This document shows positions 45,272 to 52,949 of a stretch of DNA of 64,000 nucleotides, in pieces. Positions within the stretch are counted from its first letter, which is position 1; every line of letters begins with the position of its first letter. The position numbers were made by a program, and so were the translations under genes. Under the pieces are notes generated by a model that had not been told where the DNA came from, did not search any database, and saw only the letters and a list, made by a program, of their open reading frames with translations. Origin of the DNA: DASXVU01 sp963732855 (GTDB lineage Archaea > Thermoplasmatota > Thermoplasmata > Methanomassiliicoccales > UBA472); assembly GCA_963732855.1 (NCBI GenBank), contig CAVTBB010000006.1:61095-125094 (forward strand). The letters run 5' to 3'.

Positions 45272-46141
45272 ATGACCGAACTGTTAGAGGACCTCGACCA
45301 GAAGCGTCAGCTCAACAACAACGAGGCGGAGAAGCACAGGCGGCTCCGGGATGAACTCAACGAAAAAACGAAAGAATGGGTTCAAAAGAGAGATGAGCTG
45401 AACGCAAAGGTCCGTGAACTGGTAGAAGAAGCGGCTAAGCACCGCGAGACTAGGGACGCATTGAACGAACAGGTCAAGGCATCTAAGGAAAGCCGCGACC
45501 AATGGAACAAGAAGGTCAACGAGCTCAACGAGAACGTTACCAAGCTCAAGAAGGACACCATTCCTCATGAGGGACCATCGGTCCAACGCATGAAGAAGGA
45601 CCTGAAGGCCCTCGAGTTCAAGCAGATGACCTCTTCCCTCACCAAGGAGAAGGAGAAGGAACTGGTCGACCTGATGAAGTCCCTCTCAATGCAGATCAAG
45701 GAACGCGAGAAGTCCTTGGAGATGAACTCCGATGTAAAGGGCGCGATCCACGACCTCCGCGAGGCCAAGGACCAGGCCGAGGCGCAGCATAAGCTCGTCT
45801 CCGAACTGGCCGAGAAGGCGCAAGCGGAACATGACGCGATGATACAGCTCTACGAGAAGGCCGACTCCTTAAGGAAGGAAGCGGACGGATCGCAGGAAAA
45901 GTTCATCGAGACCAAGGTCAAGGCAGACGATGAGCACAAGAGGCACATCGAAGCCATCCGTCAGGTGCACGACTACGATAAGATCATCACCGGCCTGAGG
46001 CAAAAGGCCCGCAAGGCGAGGAAGAAGAAGGATGAGTCCTCCGCCATGAAGGAATCGGAAGAGATCTTTGACAAGTTCAAGCGGGGCGAGAAGCTCAGCA
46101 CCGAAGACCTGATGACCCTTCAGAAGTCCGGCTACCTGTAA
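45272..46141 (+). CDS. COG1340-type archaeal coiled-coil protein
   Basis: The 289-residue protein is almost entirely coiled coil (about 5-110 and 150-265, e.g. RDELNEKTKEWVQKRDELN repeats), with a break at TIPHEGPSVQRM and a C-terminal helix-turn (FKRGEKLSTEDLMTLQKSGY). This is the conserved archaeal COG1340 family, whose role is unknown; a structural or segregation-like function has been suggested. It lies upstream of srp54, separated by a candidate ncRNA. A T7 tract at 46163-46169 probably ends its transcript. Confidence 0.85.
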   Translation: MTELLEDLDQKRQLNNNEAEKHRRLRDELNEKTKEWVQKRDELNAKVRELVEEAAKHRETRDALNEQVKASKESRDQWNKKVNELNENVTKLKKDTIPHEGPSVQRMKKDLKALEFKQMTSSLTKEKEKELVDLMKSLSMQIKEREKSLEMNSDVKGAIHDLREAKDQAEAQHKLVSELAEKAQAEHDAMIQLYEKADSLRKEADGSQEKFIETKVKADDEHKRHIEAIRQVHDYDKIITGLRQKARKARKKKDESSAMKESEEIFDKFKRGEKLSTEDLMTLQKSGYL

Positions 46142-46162
46142 GCCGAAACCCCTTTCATCTCG

Positions 46163-46169
46163 TTTTTTT
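46163..46169 (+). terminator. Poly-T terminator
   Basis: A run of seven T residues 22 bp after the coiled-coil stop codon, the usual archaeal termination signal; no strong hairpin precedes it. Confidence 0.45.
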
Positions 46170-46239
46170 ATTTATAGCCATCATTCCAGTGGAAACGATG
46201 GCCTTAGCTGATTATCGCCGTTGAGGAATTTTAAGAAAG

Positions 46240-46249
46240 CTATATATAT
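46240..46249 (+). promoter_or_regulatory. TATA box of the candidate ncRNA
   Basis: The sequence ctatatatat is a strong TATA match about 25-28 bp before the start of the stable stem-loop at 46271. Confidence 0.6.
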
Positions 46250-46265
46250 TCTATAATCGATAGTA

Positions 46266-46342
46266 GTATCGGGAAGGTCTGGGCTAGTTTTCAGAGTGCA
46301 TCCCATCCCTTCTGACAAGGCTAGCCCTTCCCAAACCTTTTT
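46266..46342 (+). ncRNA. Candidate structured non-coding RNA
   Basis: Downstream of a strong TATA box, GGGAA (46271-46275) pairs with TTCCC (46328-46332) and GGGCTAG (46281-46287) pairs with CTAGCCC (46321-46327), giving a 12-bp stem with a five-base bulge. Inside, TCAGA (46291-46295) pairs with TCTGA (46311-46315). A T5 tract follows at 46338-46342. There is no open reading frame. It lies between the coiled-coil gene and srp54. A long 5' leader structure of srp54 is the alternative. Confidence 0.5.
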
Positions 46343-46411
46343 CCTTCTATCCAAATTTCTGCACAAAAAGGTTATTATTGTTGAACCCTACCGCTGGCAG
46401 AGGACTTTGAT

Positions 46412-47755
46412 ATGGTGCTCGAAAACCTTGGTCAATCGTTGCGCGACGTGCTCAAGAAGATAGTCAACGCCAGCAACATTGATGAGAAGCTCGTCAAGGA
46501 GATAACCAAGGACATTCAGCGGGCGTTGCTCCAATCGGACGTCAACGTCAAGCTCGTCCTGGAGATCACCAAGGAAGTGGAGCGGCGGGCGCTGACGGAG
46601 AAGCCGCCAGCGGGCAAGAGCTCGCGAGAACACGTCATCCGCATCATCAACGATGAGCTGGTGAAGATCCTGGGAGAGCAGAGGACTCTCCCCATCCAAA
46701 AGCAGACCATAATGATGGTCGGCCTTTATGGTCAAGGCAAGACCACAACATCGGGCAAGCTGGGTCGTTATTTTCACAAGAAGGGCATGAAGGTCGGGCT
46801 GATCGCAGGCGACGTCTACCGTCCGGCGGCCTATGACCAGCTCAAACAGATCGCCGACAAGGTGGGCATTCACTTCTTCGGCATTCCGGGGGAGACGAAC
46901 GCATCCAAGATCGTCGCCGAAGGGATGAAGGCGCTGGCGAACCAGGACGTCATCATCGTGGATACGTCCGGTAGGCACGCGCTAGAGGCCGACCTGATCC
47001 AGGAGATCAAGGACATCGCAAGCGTGGCCAAGCCCACCGAGCGCATACTCGTCCTCGATGCTTCGGTCGGACAGCAGGCCGGGCCGCAGGCCCAGGCGTT
47101 CCACGATGCGGTCGGCGTCACTTCCGTCATCATCACCAAAATGGACGGCACGGCCAAGGGCGGCGGCGCACTGAGCGCGGTGGCCAGGACGAAAGCCCCG
47201 ATCGTCTTCATCGGGGTGGGCGAGCACCTGGAGGACCTGGACCCGTTCATCCCCTCGCGTTTCATCTCACGTATGCTGGGCATGGGTGACCTCCAGTCGC
47301 TGCTAGAGACTGCGCATGAGAACATCAGCGAAGAGGCGGCGGAGGAGACCACCAAGAAGATCATGTCGGGGAAGTTCACCCTTAGGGAGATGTATGACCA
47401 GATGGAAATGCTCTCCAACATGGGCCCGCTCAAGAAGCTCATGGGCATGCTGCCCGGGATGCCCGGCGGCATGACCGACAAGATCAATGTAGAGGAGTCG
47501 CAGGCCCGCTTGGCCAAGTACCGCATCATCATGGACTCGATGACCGAAGCGGAGATGGAGGAACCTCGCCTGATCAAGGGCAACCGCATCAACCGGATCG
47601 CCCGGGGTTCCGGGACGGACCCCAAGGACGTGCGCGAGCTCCTGCACCAGTACAACAACTCCAAGAAGGCGGTCAAAGGCTTCATGGGCAACCGCAAGCT
47701 GCGCAAGCAACTGATGAAGCAAGCGGGCGCGGGCGGTCTGGAGGATCTGCAGTGA
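46412..47755 (+). CDS. srp54: Signal recognition particle subunit SRP54
   Basis: SRP54 is the GTPase that binds signal sequences and 7S RNA and docks nascent chains at the membrane. The 447-residue protein has an N domain (1-95, including ALLQSDVNVKLV), a G domain with Walker A GLYGQGKTTT (about 104), G3 VDTSGRHALE and G4 TKMDGTAKGGG, and a methionine-rich M domain (about 305-447) with MPGMPGGM and the RNA-binding RIARGSGTDPKDV. It overlaps trmY by four bases (GTGA), so the two are co-translated. Confidence 0.97.
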   Translation: MVLENLGQSLRDVLKKIVNASNIDEKLVKEITKDIQRALLQSDVNVKLVLEITKEVERRALTEKPPAGKSSREHVIRIINDELVKILGEQRTLPIQKQTIMMVGLYGQGKTTTSGKLGRYFHKKGMKVGLIAGDVYRPAAYDQLKQIADKVGIHFFGIPGETNASKIVAEGMKALANQDVIIVDTSGRHALEADLIQEIKDIASVAKPTERILVLDASVGQQAGPQAQAFHDAVGVTSVIITKMDGTAKGGGALSAVARTKAPIVFIGVGEHLEDLDPFIPSRFISRMLGMGDLQSLLETAHENISEEAAEETTKKIMSGKFTLREMYDQMEMLSNMGPLKKLMGMLPGMPGGMTDKINVEESQARLAKYRIIMDSMTEAEMEEPRLIKGNRINRIARGSGTDPKDVRELLHQYNNSKKAVKGFMGNRKLRKQLMKQAGAGGLEDLQ

Positions 47756-48375
47756 GAAGGTTCGTGATCGTCGGCCACAAGGCCGTCACCACCGGGGACT
47801 TCAAGCTGGATGACATGGCCGGAGGGGCTGGCCGTTTGGATATTCTGCTCAGGTGCATCAACTCGGCGTTCTTCCTGTCGCATAAGCTGCGCCGGGACGT
47901 GGAAGTATATCTCGTCCTGCAGGGACCGCCGCACCCGCCGCGCATGGTGCGCCTGGTGGGCAACGAGCTCAAGTACCTCAATCCGGACGAACGGAGCACA
48001 GGGGCGCTAGTGCGCAACGCTTTACTGCAGACGGGCGAAGATGAAATGAGAAGCTCCCCAGGCATCTACGTCTCCAACCGTTCATTCAACGACGTGATCA
48101 ACGAACTGGCGAAGATCTCTCAGATCATCTATCTCAAGGAGGACGGCAACGACGTGCGGGAGAAGCAGTTCAATAACGACGTCACGTTCATCCTTAGTGA
48201 CCATAGCGACCTGACCAGCGATGAGGAGTCGCATCTGCTCAGCCACACGCCGGGCGTCATCTGTCTCGGACCGATCTCATACCATGCTGACCACTGCATC
48301 ATCATCATGAACAATGAGTTGGATAGGCGCTGCGAGACCGGCATCGGGGAGATGCCTGAGTCACAGCACCGGTGA
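47752..48375 (+). CDS. trmY: tRNA (pseudouridine(54)-N1)-methyltransferase
   Basis: TrmY methylates N1 of pseudouridine 54 in archaeal tRNA using SAM. The 207-residue SPOUT protein has the family N-terminus RRFVIVGHKAVTTGDFKLDD, the middle LKYLNPDERSTGALVRNAL, and the knot FILSDHSDLTSDEESHL with GVICLGPISYHADHCIIIMNNELD. The GTG start overlaps the srp54 stop. Linking SRP54 with a tRNA modification enzyme fits a translation-related operon. Confidence 0.94.
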   Translation: MRRFVIVGHKAVTTGDFKLDDMAGGAGRLDILLRCINSAFFLSHKLRRDVEVYLVLQGPPHPPRMVRLVGNELKYLNPDERSTGALVRNALLQTGEDEMRSSPGIYVSNRSFNDVINELAKISQIIYLKEDGNDVREKQFNNDVTFILSDHSDLTSDEESHLLSHTPGVICLGPISYHADHCIIIMNNELDRRCETGIGEMPESQHR

Positions 48376-48419
48376 TTTGATTGGGAAAGTTCTTTTAAGG
48401 GCCCTACATTACAAATCCG

Positions 48420-48620
48420 ATGCAGTTCAAGGACAAGATCGCCCAGCACAAACATTGCCGCGAGTGCGGCAAGGCGTTCGTCGGAGAGGACCGTTTCTGC
48501 TCCGAGGAATGCGGCGGCTCGAACAAGGCGGTCATGCAGAAGAAAAAGAAGCAGCTGATGATGCTCTACGTCGTCAGCTTCGTCGTCTTGATCATCGCGG
48601 TTATTCTGATGGGATTATAA
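48420..48620 (+). CDS. DUF2116-type zinc-ribbon membrane protein
   Basis: The 66-residue protein has a zinc-ribbon HCRECGKAFVGEDRFCSEECGG (CxxC...CxxxC), a KKKKQ stretch and one TM helix (LYVVSFVVLIIAVILMGL). This is the archaeal DUF2116 layout, of unknown function. Its stop overlaps the start of the next gene (TAATG), so it is translated together with the CoaD fusion. Confidence 0.88.
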   Translation: MQFKDKIAQHKHCRECGKAFVGEDRFCSEECGGSNKAVMQKKKKQLMMLYVVSFVVLIIAVILMGL

Positions 48621-49588
48621 TGAAGGTTGCTGTGGGCGGAACGTTCAGCGTGTTGCACAAGGGGCACAGGGCACTGCTCGACAAGGCGTTCGAGGTTGGG
48701 GACGAGGTGGCCATCGGCCTCATGTCCGACGAGTTCGCCATCAGGCATAAGATCAAGATGACGCCGATGGTCGAGCGAAGGGCCGAGGTCATCGAATATG
48801 CCGAGACCAAGGGAAAGCCCTATGTCATACAGGTCATCAACTCATCCAAGGGCGAGGCGACCAATGACGATACCCTGGACGCCATCGTCGTCTCGCCGGA
48901 AACGATCGGTAACGCGGCGATCATCAATGCCGAGAGGGAACGCCGCGACATGAAGAGGCTTATGATCATCCAGATCGGCCACGTCCTGGCCGATGACTTC
49001 TGCCCGATCAGCTCCACACGCGTCCTGGACGGCGAGGTCGACCTGGAAGGGCACCTCAACCGGCCGCTCGTGGTGCATGTCGGTTCCGCCAACCCGGTCA
49101 AGGTGGAGGCGGTACGTAATATCTTCTCGCAATACTACTCAGAGCTGGAGGTCGAAGGCTCAGTCACCAGGACGTCCGTTCCAGACGAGCCGTGGGAGGA
49201 AGACGTCAAGCGTGGGGCGAAGGAGCGCGCCTGGCAGGTCATGATGAACGCCGACATCGGCGTGGGCATCGAGGCCGGCCTGTTCCGCCGCGAGGACGGC
49301 ATCTACGACGTCCAGTACTGCGCCATCCTGGATAAGATGGGCCGATACACATTCGGAACCGGGCCCGGTTTCCGGTACCCGTCGATGATGGAGGCTGAGC
49401 TCATGAAAGGCTCTACGGTCGGTGAAGTTTTCTCGGAGAAGATTATGGGTGAGAACCCGGGGAAGCAGGGTGGCGCGATCGGATATCTGACGAAAGGAGT
49501 AATGAAGCGCCAGCAACTGACCGAATCGGCGATACTGGCGGCCATGGTGCCACGGATCAACAAGGAGCTCTACTTCGAACGTTTCTAG
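48620..49588 (+). CDS. coaD: Fusion of phosphopantetheine adenylyltransferase and inosine/xanthosine triphosphatase
   Basis: Residues 1-145 are archaeal-type CoaD: GGTFSVLHKGHRALLDKAF with the HxGH nucleotidyl-transfer motif, then FCPISSTRVLDG. It adenylates 4'-phosphopantetheine in CoA synthesis. Residues about 152-322 are a YjjX-type (ITPase/XTPase) house-cleaning NTPase: VHVGSANPVKVEAVRNIF, VGIEAGLFRREDG, YTFGTGPGFRYP and NPGKQGGAIGYLTKG. The two domains are joined by a short linker with no lost motif, so both are probably active. ATG 48620 is fixed by the TAATG overlap and the domain start. Confidence 0.93.
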   Translation: MKVAVGGTFSVLHKGHRALLDKAFEVGDEVAIGLMSDEFAIRHKIKMTPMVERRAEVIEYAETKGKPYVIQVINSSKGEATNDDTLDAIVVSPETIGNAAIINAERERRDMKRLMIIQIGHVLADDFCPISSTRVLDGEVDLEGHLNRPLVVHVGSANPVKVEAVRNIFSQYYSELEVEGSVTRTSVPDEPWEEDVKRGAKERAWQVMMNADIGVGIEAGLFRREDGIYDVQYCAILDKMGRYTFGTGPGFRYPSMMEAELMKGSTVGEVFSEKIMGENPGKQGGAIGYLTKGVMKRQQLTESAILAAMVPRINKELYFERF

Positions 49589-49818
49589 GCGCGCGCTTTT
49601 TCACGCCTCTGTTTTACAAATTCCATGTACTGTTCCAGGGTCCCGCAGTTCTCAGTGCCGACGCACTCGAAACGACGGTATTTCAGGCAGTAGAACCCTT
49701 CCGGCGTGCTGAACTCGCAGCGTTTTCGTTTGTCCGCCTGACACTTGTCCTTGATGCAGCCGAACCCCTTGTATTGCCCATCGCATTTACCTTCCGGCGT
49801 GAGATAGTCGCAGGGCAT
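49585..49818 (-). CDS. Small cysteine-rich protein (paralogue 2)
   Basis: The 77-residue protein has about ten cysteines in two repeats of the same plan: a 'Y.TPEGKC...Y..F.C' unit and a 'F.TPEGFYC.KYRRFEC.GTENC' unit. It shares the last pattern (CxKYRRFECVGTENC) with its neighbour, so the two arose by duplication. Metal binding is likely. Its start overlaps the neighbour's stop codon. Family unknown. Confidence 0.7.
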   Translation of the reverse strand: MPCDYLTPEGKCDGQYKGFGCIKDKCQADKRKRCEFSTPEGFYCLKYRRFECVGTENCGTLEQYMEFVKQRREKARA

Positions 49819-50081
49819 CAGTCCCCTCCCGTTCGGAATTTCACCAAGGAGCCGAAGTACTCCTCTGCGGAAGCGCAGTTCTCCTTGCCGGCGCAGAAGA
49901 AACGCTGATACCTGGCGCAGTAAAGGCCATACCAGTGCTCTTTGGAACAGTCATCGTGGTACTTGTGATGACGCGCGATGTTTGCGTGCCTGCAGGATTC
50001 CTCACCGACACATTCGAGTGCATCGATCAGGCCATGGGCGCAACGGTCGCCCTTGTAGCGGTACTTGCACAAACGGTCCAT
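49818..50081 (-). CDS. Small cysteine-rich protein (paralogue 1)
   Basis: The 87-residue protein has paired units CKYRYKGDRCAHGLIDALEC with VGEESC, and CSKEHWYGLYCARYQRFFC with AGKENC. It also has a histidine cluster (HHKYHDDC). It shares the CARYQRFFC.G.ENC signature with the next gene, which follows with a one-base overlap (TGATG-like), making a two-gene operon of paralogues. The conserved cysteine ladder suggests zinc or Fe-S binding. Function unknown. Confidence 0.7.
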   Translation of the reverse strand: MDRLCKYRYKGDRCAHGLIDALECVGEESCRHANIARHHKYHDDCSKEHWYGLYCARYQRFFCAGKENCASAEEYFGSLVKFRTGGD

Positions 50082-50240
50082 CCCCTATCCGTTCCGAGCA
50101 TGTAAGCATAACCTTTTCAGAATATAAATATGTCTGAATGAAAATGACCGACCTATCTAAGGGGGCGTCCGTTCGGAAAGATATATGCCTGTGCGGTTCG
50201 AACAGGTCCCCCATCGCTTCCACAGATAGGAGGGAACCAG

Positions 50241-51722
50241 TTGCCCATGTATCGCTGCAATGTTTGCAATGTCTTCGAATATGAGATCGACCGGGGCGAC
50301 TCTCCCACCGGCATCAGGCCAGGGACCAGACCCCAGGATTTCCCGGACAACTGGAGATGCCACATCTGCGGCTCGGACAAGACCCACCTGCAGATCATGG
50401 AGGAGCGGACGCCGTCCCAATTGGCCGAGCTGGTGAAATGCCCCCACTGCGGCAAGGTGCACACCATGAAGGTGCTCCTGGAGGAAGAGGAGACCGGCGC
50501 CTATCTGGCACGTTGGCAGCGCAAGACCGACGAGATTGAAGTGCACATGCCGGACATACACCGGATGTCGGCCAGCTGCGAGACGATAATTGAGCCGATG
50601 CGGACCAAGGCGAAGGTGATCTCGTGGGATGACATACTCATCCTGGGCGCACAATTGGCCAAGATCCCGTTCAATAAAGGGGACCCGGTTAACACCGCGA
50701 CGGTGATCGGGCCCGGCGCCAAGAGACCACTAGTGATCGACACGCCGATCTACGTCACACACATGTCTTTCGGAGCCTTGTCCCGGGAGTGCAAGGTGGC
50801 GTTGGCCAAAGGCAGCGCCTCGGTCGGTTCGGCCATCGGTTCCGGCGAGGGGGGCGTCATCGAGGACGAGTTCAATAACGCGCACCGTTACATCTTCGAA
50901 TACGTGCCGAACAAGTATTGCGTGACCGAGGAGAACCTGAAACGTTCGCACGCCATCGAGATCAAGATCGGTCAATCGGTGAAGCCCGGCATGGGAGGGC
51001 TTCTTCCGGCGGAGAAGGTGACGAAGGAGATCGCCCAGCTGCGCGGAAAGCCGGAAGGGGTGGACATAATCAGCCCGGCCAGCTTCCCGGAGATCAGGGA
51101 CAAAGTCGGCCTGAAGAAGGTGGTGGACATACTCAAGGACGTCTCTGACGGGCGCCCTGTCGGCGTCAAGCTGGCGGCCGGGCATATCGAGGACGATCTG
51201 GCGGTGGCCCTGTACGCCGAGGTGGACTTCATCACTATAGATGGAAGACCCGGTTCGACTGGGGCGGCGCCCAAGTTCGTCAAGGACTCGTCATCAGTGC
51301 CGACGCCCTTCGCGCTGCATCGCGCCAGGAAGTTACTGGACCAGGAGAAGGCGGACCAAGTCTCGCTCGTGATAACTGGTGGATTGCGCGTATCATCGGA
51401 CTTCGCCAAAGCGTTGGCCATGGGGGCGGACGCGGTCGCCATCGGCACCGCGGCGCTCATGGCGGCCGGCTGTCAACAATACCGGCTCTGCGATACCGGG
51501 CACTGCCCAGTCGGCATCACCACCCAGGACCCCAAATTGAGGGCCCGGCTGATCATCGACATCTCGGCAAGGAAGGTGGAGCATTTCCTGCGGGTCTCGA
51601 CCAGTGAGCTCAGGGACTTCGCCCGGTTGACCGGCAATGATGACGTGCACAAGCTCAGCGTCGAGGACCTGTGCACGGTGAACTCGGAGATCTCCGGCCA
51701 CACCAGCATCAGGCACGCCTGA
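50241..51722 (+). CDS. Rubredoxin-fused glutamate synthase-like FMN protein (archaeal GltB domain)
   Basis: The 493-residue protein starts with a rubredoxin-like domain (YRCNVCNVFEYEID and WRCHICGSDKTHL, about 1-50) and a second CPHCG knuckle. The central FMN-binding domain of glutamate synthase follows (about 110-470): THMSFGALSREC, SGEGG, GQSVKPGMGGLLPAEKV, GVKLAAGHIEDD, IDGRPGSTGAAP, and the Fe-S cysteines C-x5-C-x4-CPVGITTQDP. The amidotransferase and GXGXG domains are absent, as in archaeal split GOGAT. The TTG start is fixed by AGGAGGG six bases upstream. The rubredoxin may feed electrons from ferredoxin. Confidence 0.85.
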   Translation: MPMYRCNVCNVFEYEIDRGDSPTGIRPGTRPQDFPDNWRCHICGSDKTHLQIMEERTPSQLAELVKCPHCGKVHTMKVLLEEEETGAYLARWQRKTDEIEVHMPDIHRMSASCETIIEPMRTKAKVISWDDILILGAQLAKIPFNKGDPVNTATVIGPGAKRPLVIDTPIYVTHMSFGALSRECKVALAKGSASVGSAIGSGEGGVIEDEFNNAHRYIFEYVPNKYCVTEENLKRSHAIEIKIGQSVKPGMGGLLPAEKVTKEIAQLRGKPEGVDIISPASFPEIRDKVGLKKVVDILKDVSDGRPVGVKLAAGHIEDDLAVALYAEVDFITIDGRPGSTGAAPKFVKDSSSVPTPFALHRARKLLDQEKADQVSLVITGGLRVSSDFAKALAMGADAVAIGTAALMAAGCQQYRLCDTGHCPVGITTQDPKLRARLIIDISARKVEHFLRVSTSELRDFARLTGNDDVHKLSVEDLCTVNSEISGHTSIRHA

Positions 51723-51817
51723 CGGGGTCATTGGAAGATCCCGGAGAGTTCAATGATCGGAAGGAATCACGATTAGTTCGGTCTCCCCGGCAAACCCATT
51801 TACACCTTTCCCACGGA

Positions 51818-52795
51818 CTAGCTGTTCTTTACGATGATAGCCACATTTCCTTTCTTGTGCCCCTCGTCCACATATCTGTGGGCTTCCACCATCTTCTCCA
51901 GCGGGTATCGCCTGTCGATGACCGATCTTATTTTTCCCGTCTCGATAAGCTCCCTGAGCAGAATCAGACCGTCATCCTTTTCGCTCATTCCCCCGGTTAT
52001 TATTTTCTTGCTTCCCGTTTTTGAGGTCCATGCCCCCCGGATCATATGCGAAAGCGACGGGTTCGCCAGAAGAAGTGATCCTTTCTTATTTAGAGATCGA
52101 ATACAAGCGGAAAACGAGATCTTGCCGGTCATATCGAGAATCACATCATAGGTTTTACCGCTTCGGGAGAAATCCTCCTTTTTGTAATCGACGATGTGGT
52201 CCGCACCTATCGAAAGCAGCATGTCCAGCTTCTCCGCCCGGTCCACGCCGGTGACCTCAGCCCCGAACGATTTGGCGATCTGCACCGCGAACGTGCCTAT
52301 GCTGCCACCGGCACCATTTATCAAGACCTGCTGTCCGCTCCGGATATTGCCCTTGCTGAGATAGTGCAATGCCTCAAGTCCTCCCATGGGAACGCAGGCA
52401 GCCTCCTCATAGCTCATGTTGGCCGGTTTGATCGCGATGACGCCGTTCTCAGGCATGCATTTGTACTCGGCATAGGCGCCGAGACCAAAACCGGTACGGG
52501 CAAAGACCCGGTCTCCCTTCTTGAACCGGCTCACGTCCTTGCCCACCGATTCGATCTCCCCGGCCAGTTCCTGCCCTAATATCTTGTTCCTCGGTCCCCG
52601 GATGCCGAACCCTAACCGTGCCGGCAGCCATATCCAGGCAGGCATCTTGAATCGACGGATCTCACAGTCCCCGGCGGTCACCGATGTGGCGTATATCTCG
52701 ATCAGCACCTCATCGTCCTTGGGAACCGGTTTTTCCACCTCATCCGTTTGAAGCACCTCAGGCGGCCCGTATCTTGTGCACACGATCGCTTTCAC
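51818..52795 (-). CDS. NAD(P)-dependent MDR oxidoreductase (quinone-reductase-like), copy 2
   Basis: The 325-residue protein is a zinc-free medium-chain dehydrogenase. It has a GroES-like start MKAIVCTRYGPPEVLQ, then GDRVFARTGFGLGAYAEY, the Rossmann loop GAGGSIGTFAVQIAKSFGA, and NAD(P)-binding ADHIVDYKKEDF. It reduces quinones or enals with NAD(P)H; substrate unknown. The GTG start follows GGAGGG. It is a tandem paralogue of 52950-53924 with about 150 bp between them. Confidence 0.9.
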   Translation of the reverse strand: MKAIVCTRYGPPEVLQTDEVEKPVPKDDEVLIEIYATSVTAGDCEIRRFKMPAWIWLPARLGFGIRGPRNKILGQELAGEIESVGKDVSRFKKGDRVFARTGFGLGAYAEYKCMPENGVIAIKPANMSYEEAACVPMGGLEALHYLSKGNIRSGQQVLINGAGGSIGTFAVQIAKSFGAEVTGVDRAEKLDMLLSIGADHIVDYKKEDFSRSGKTYDVILDMTGKISFSACIRSLNKKGSLLLANPSLSHMIRGAWTSKTGSKKIITGGMSEKDDGLILLRELIETGKIRSVIDRRYPLEKMVEAHRYVDEGHKKGNVAIIVKNS

Positions 52796-52949
52796 GGTTT
52801 ACCCTCCGATTCTCCATTGAGGGCTCATCATTATTCAGTTCTTCGTAACCGACAACTCTCTTCAGTCCACTTGGTCAGATCTCCGGTCGCGCGGACATCA
52901 TGTGGAACTGCAGCTTCCATGGATGTATGATCAAGCGCATGTTAGACCA

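Noticed and set aside
46870..47934. 354-codon frame opposite srp54
   Set aside because: An antisense shadow caused by the GC-biased codon use of srp54 and trmY; no domain.
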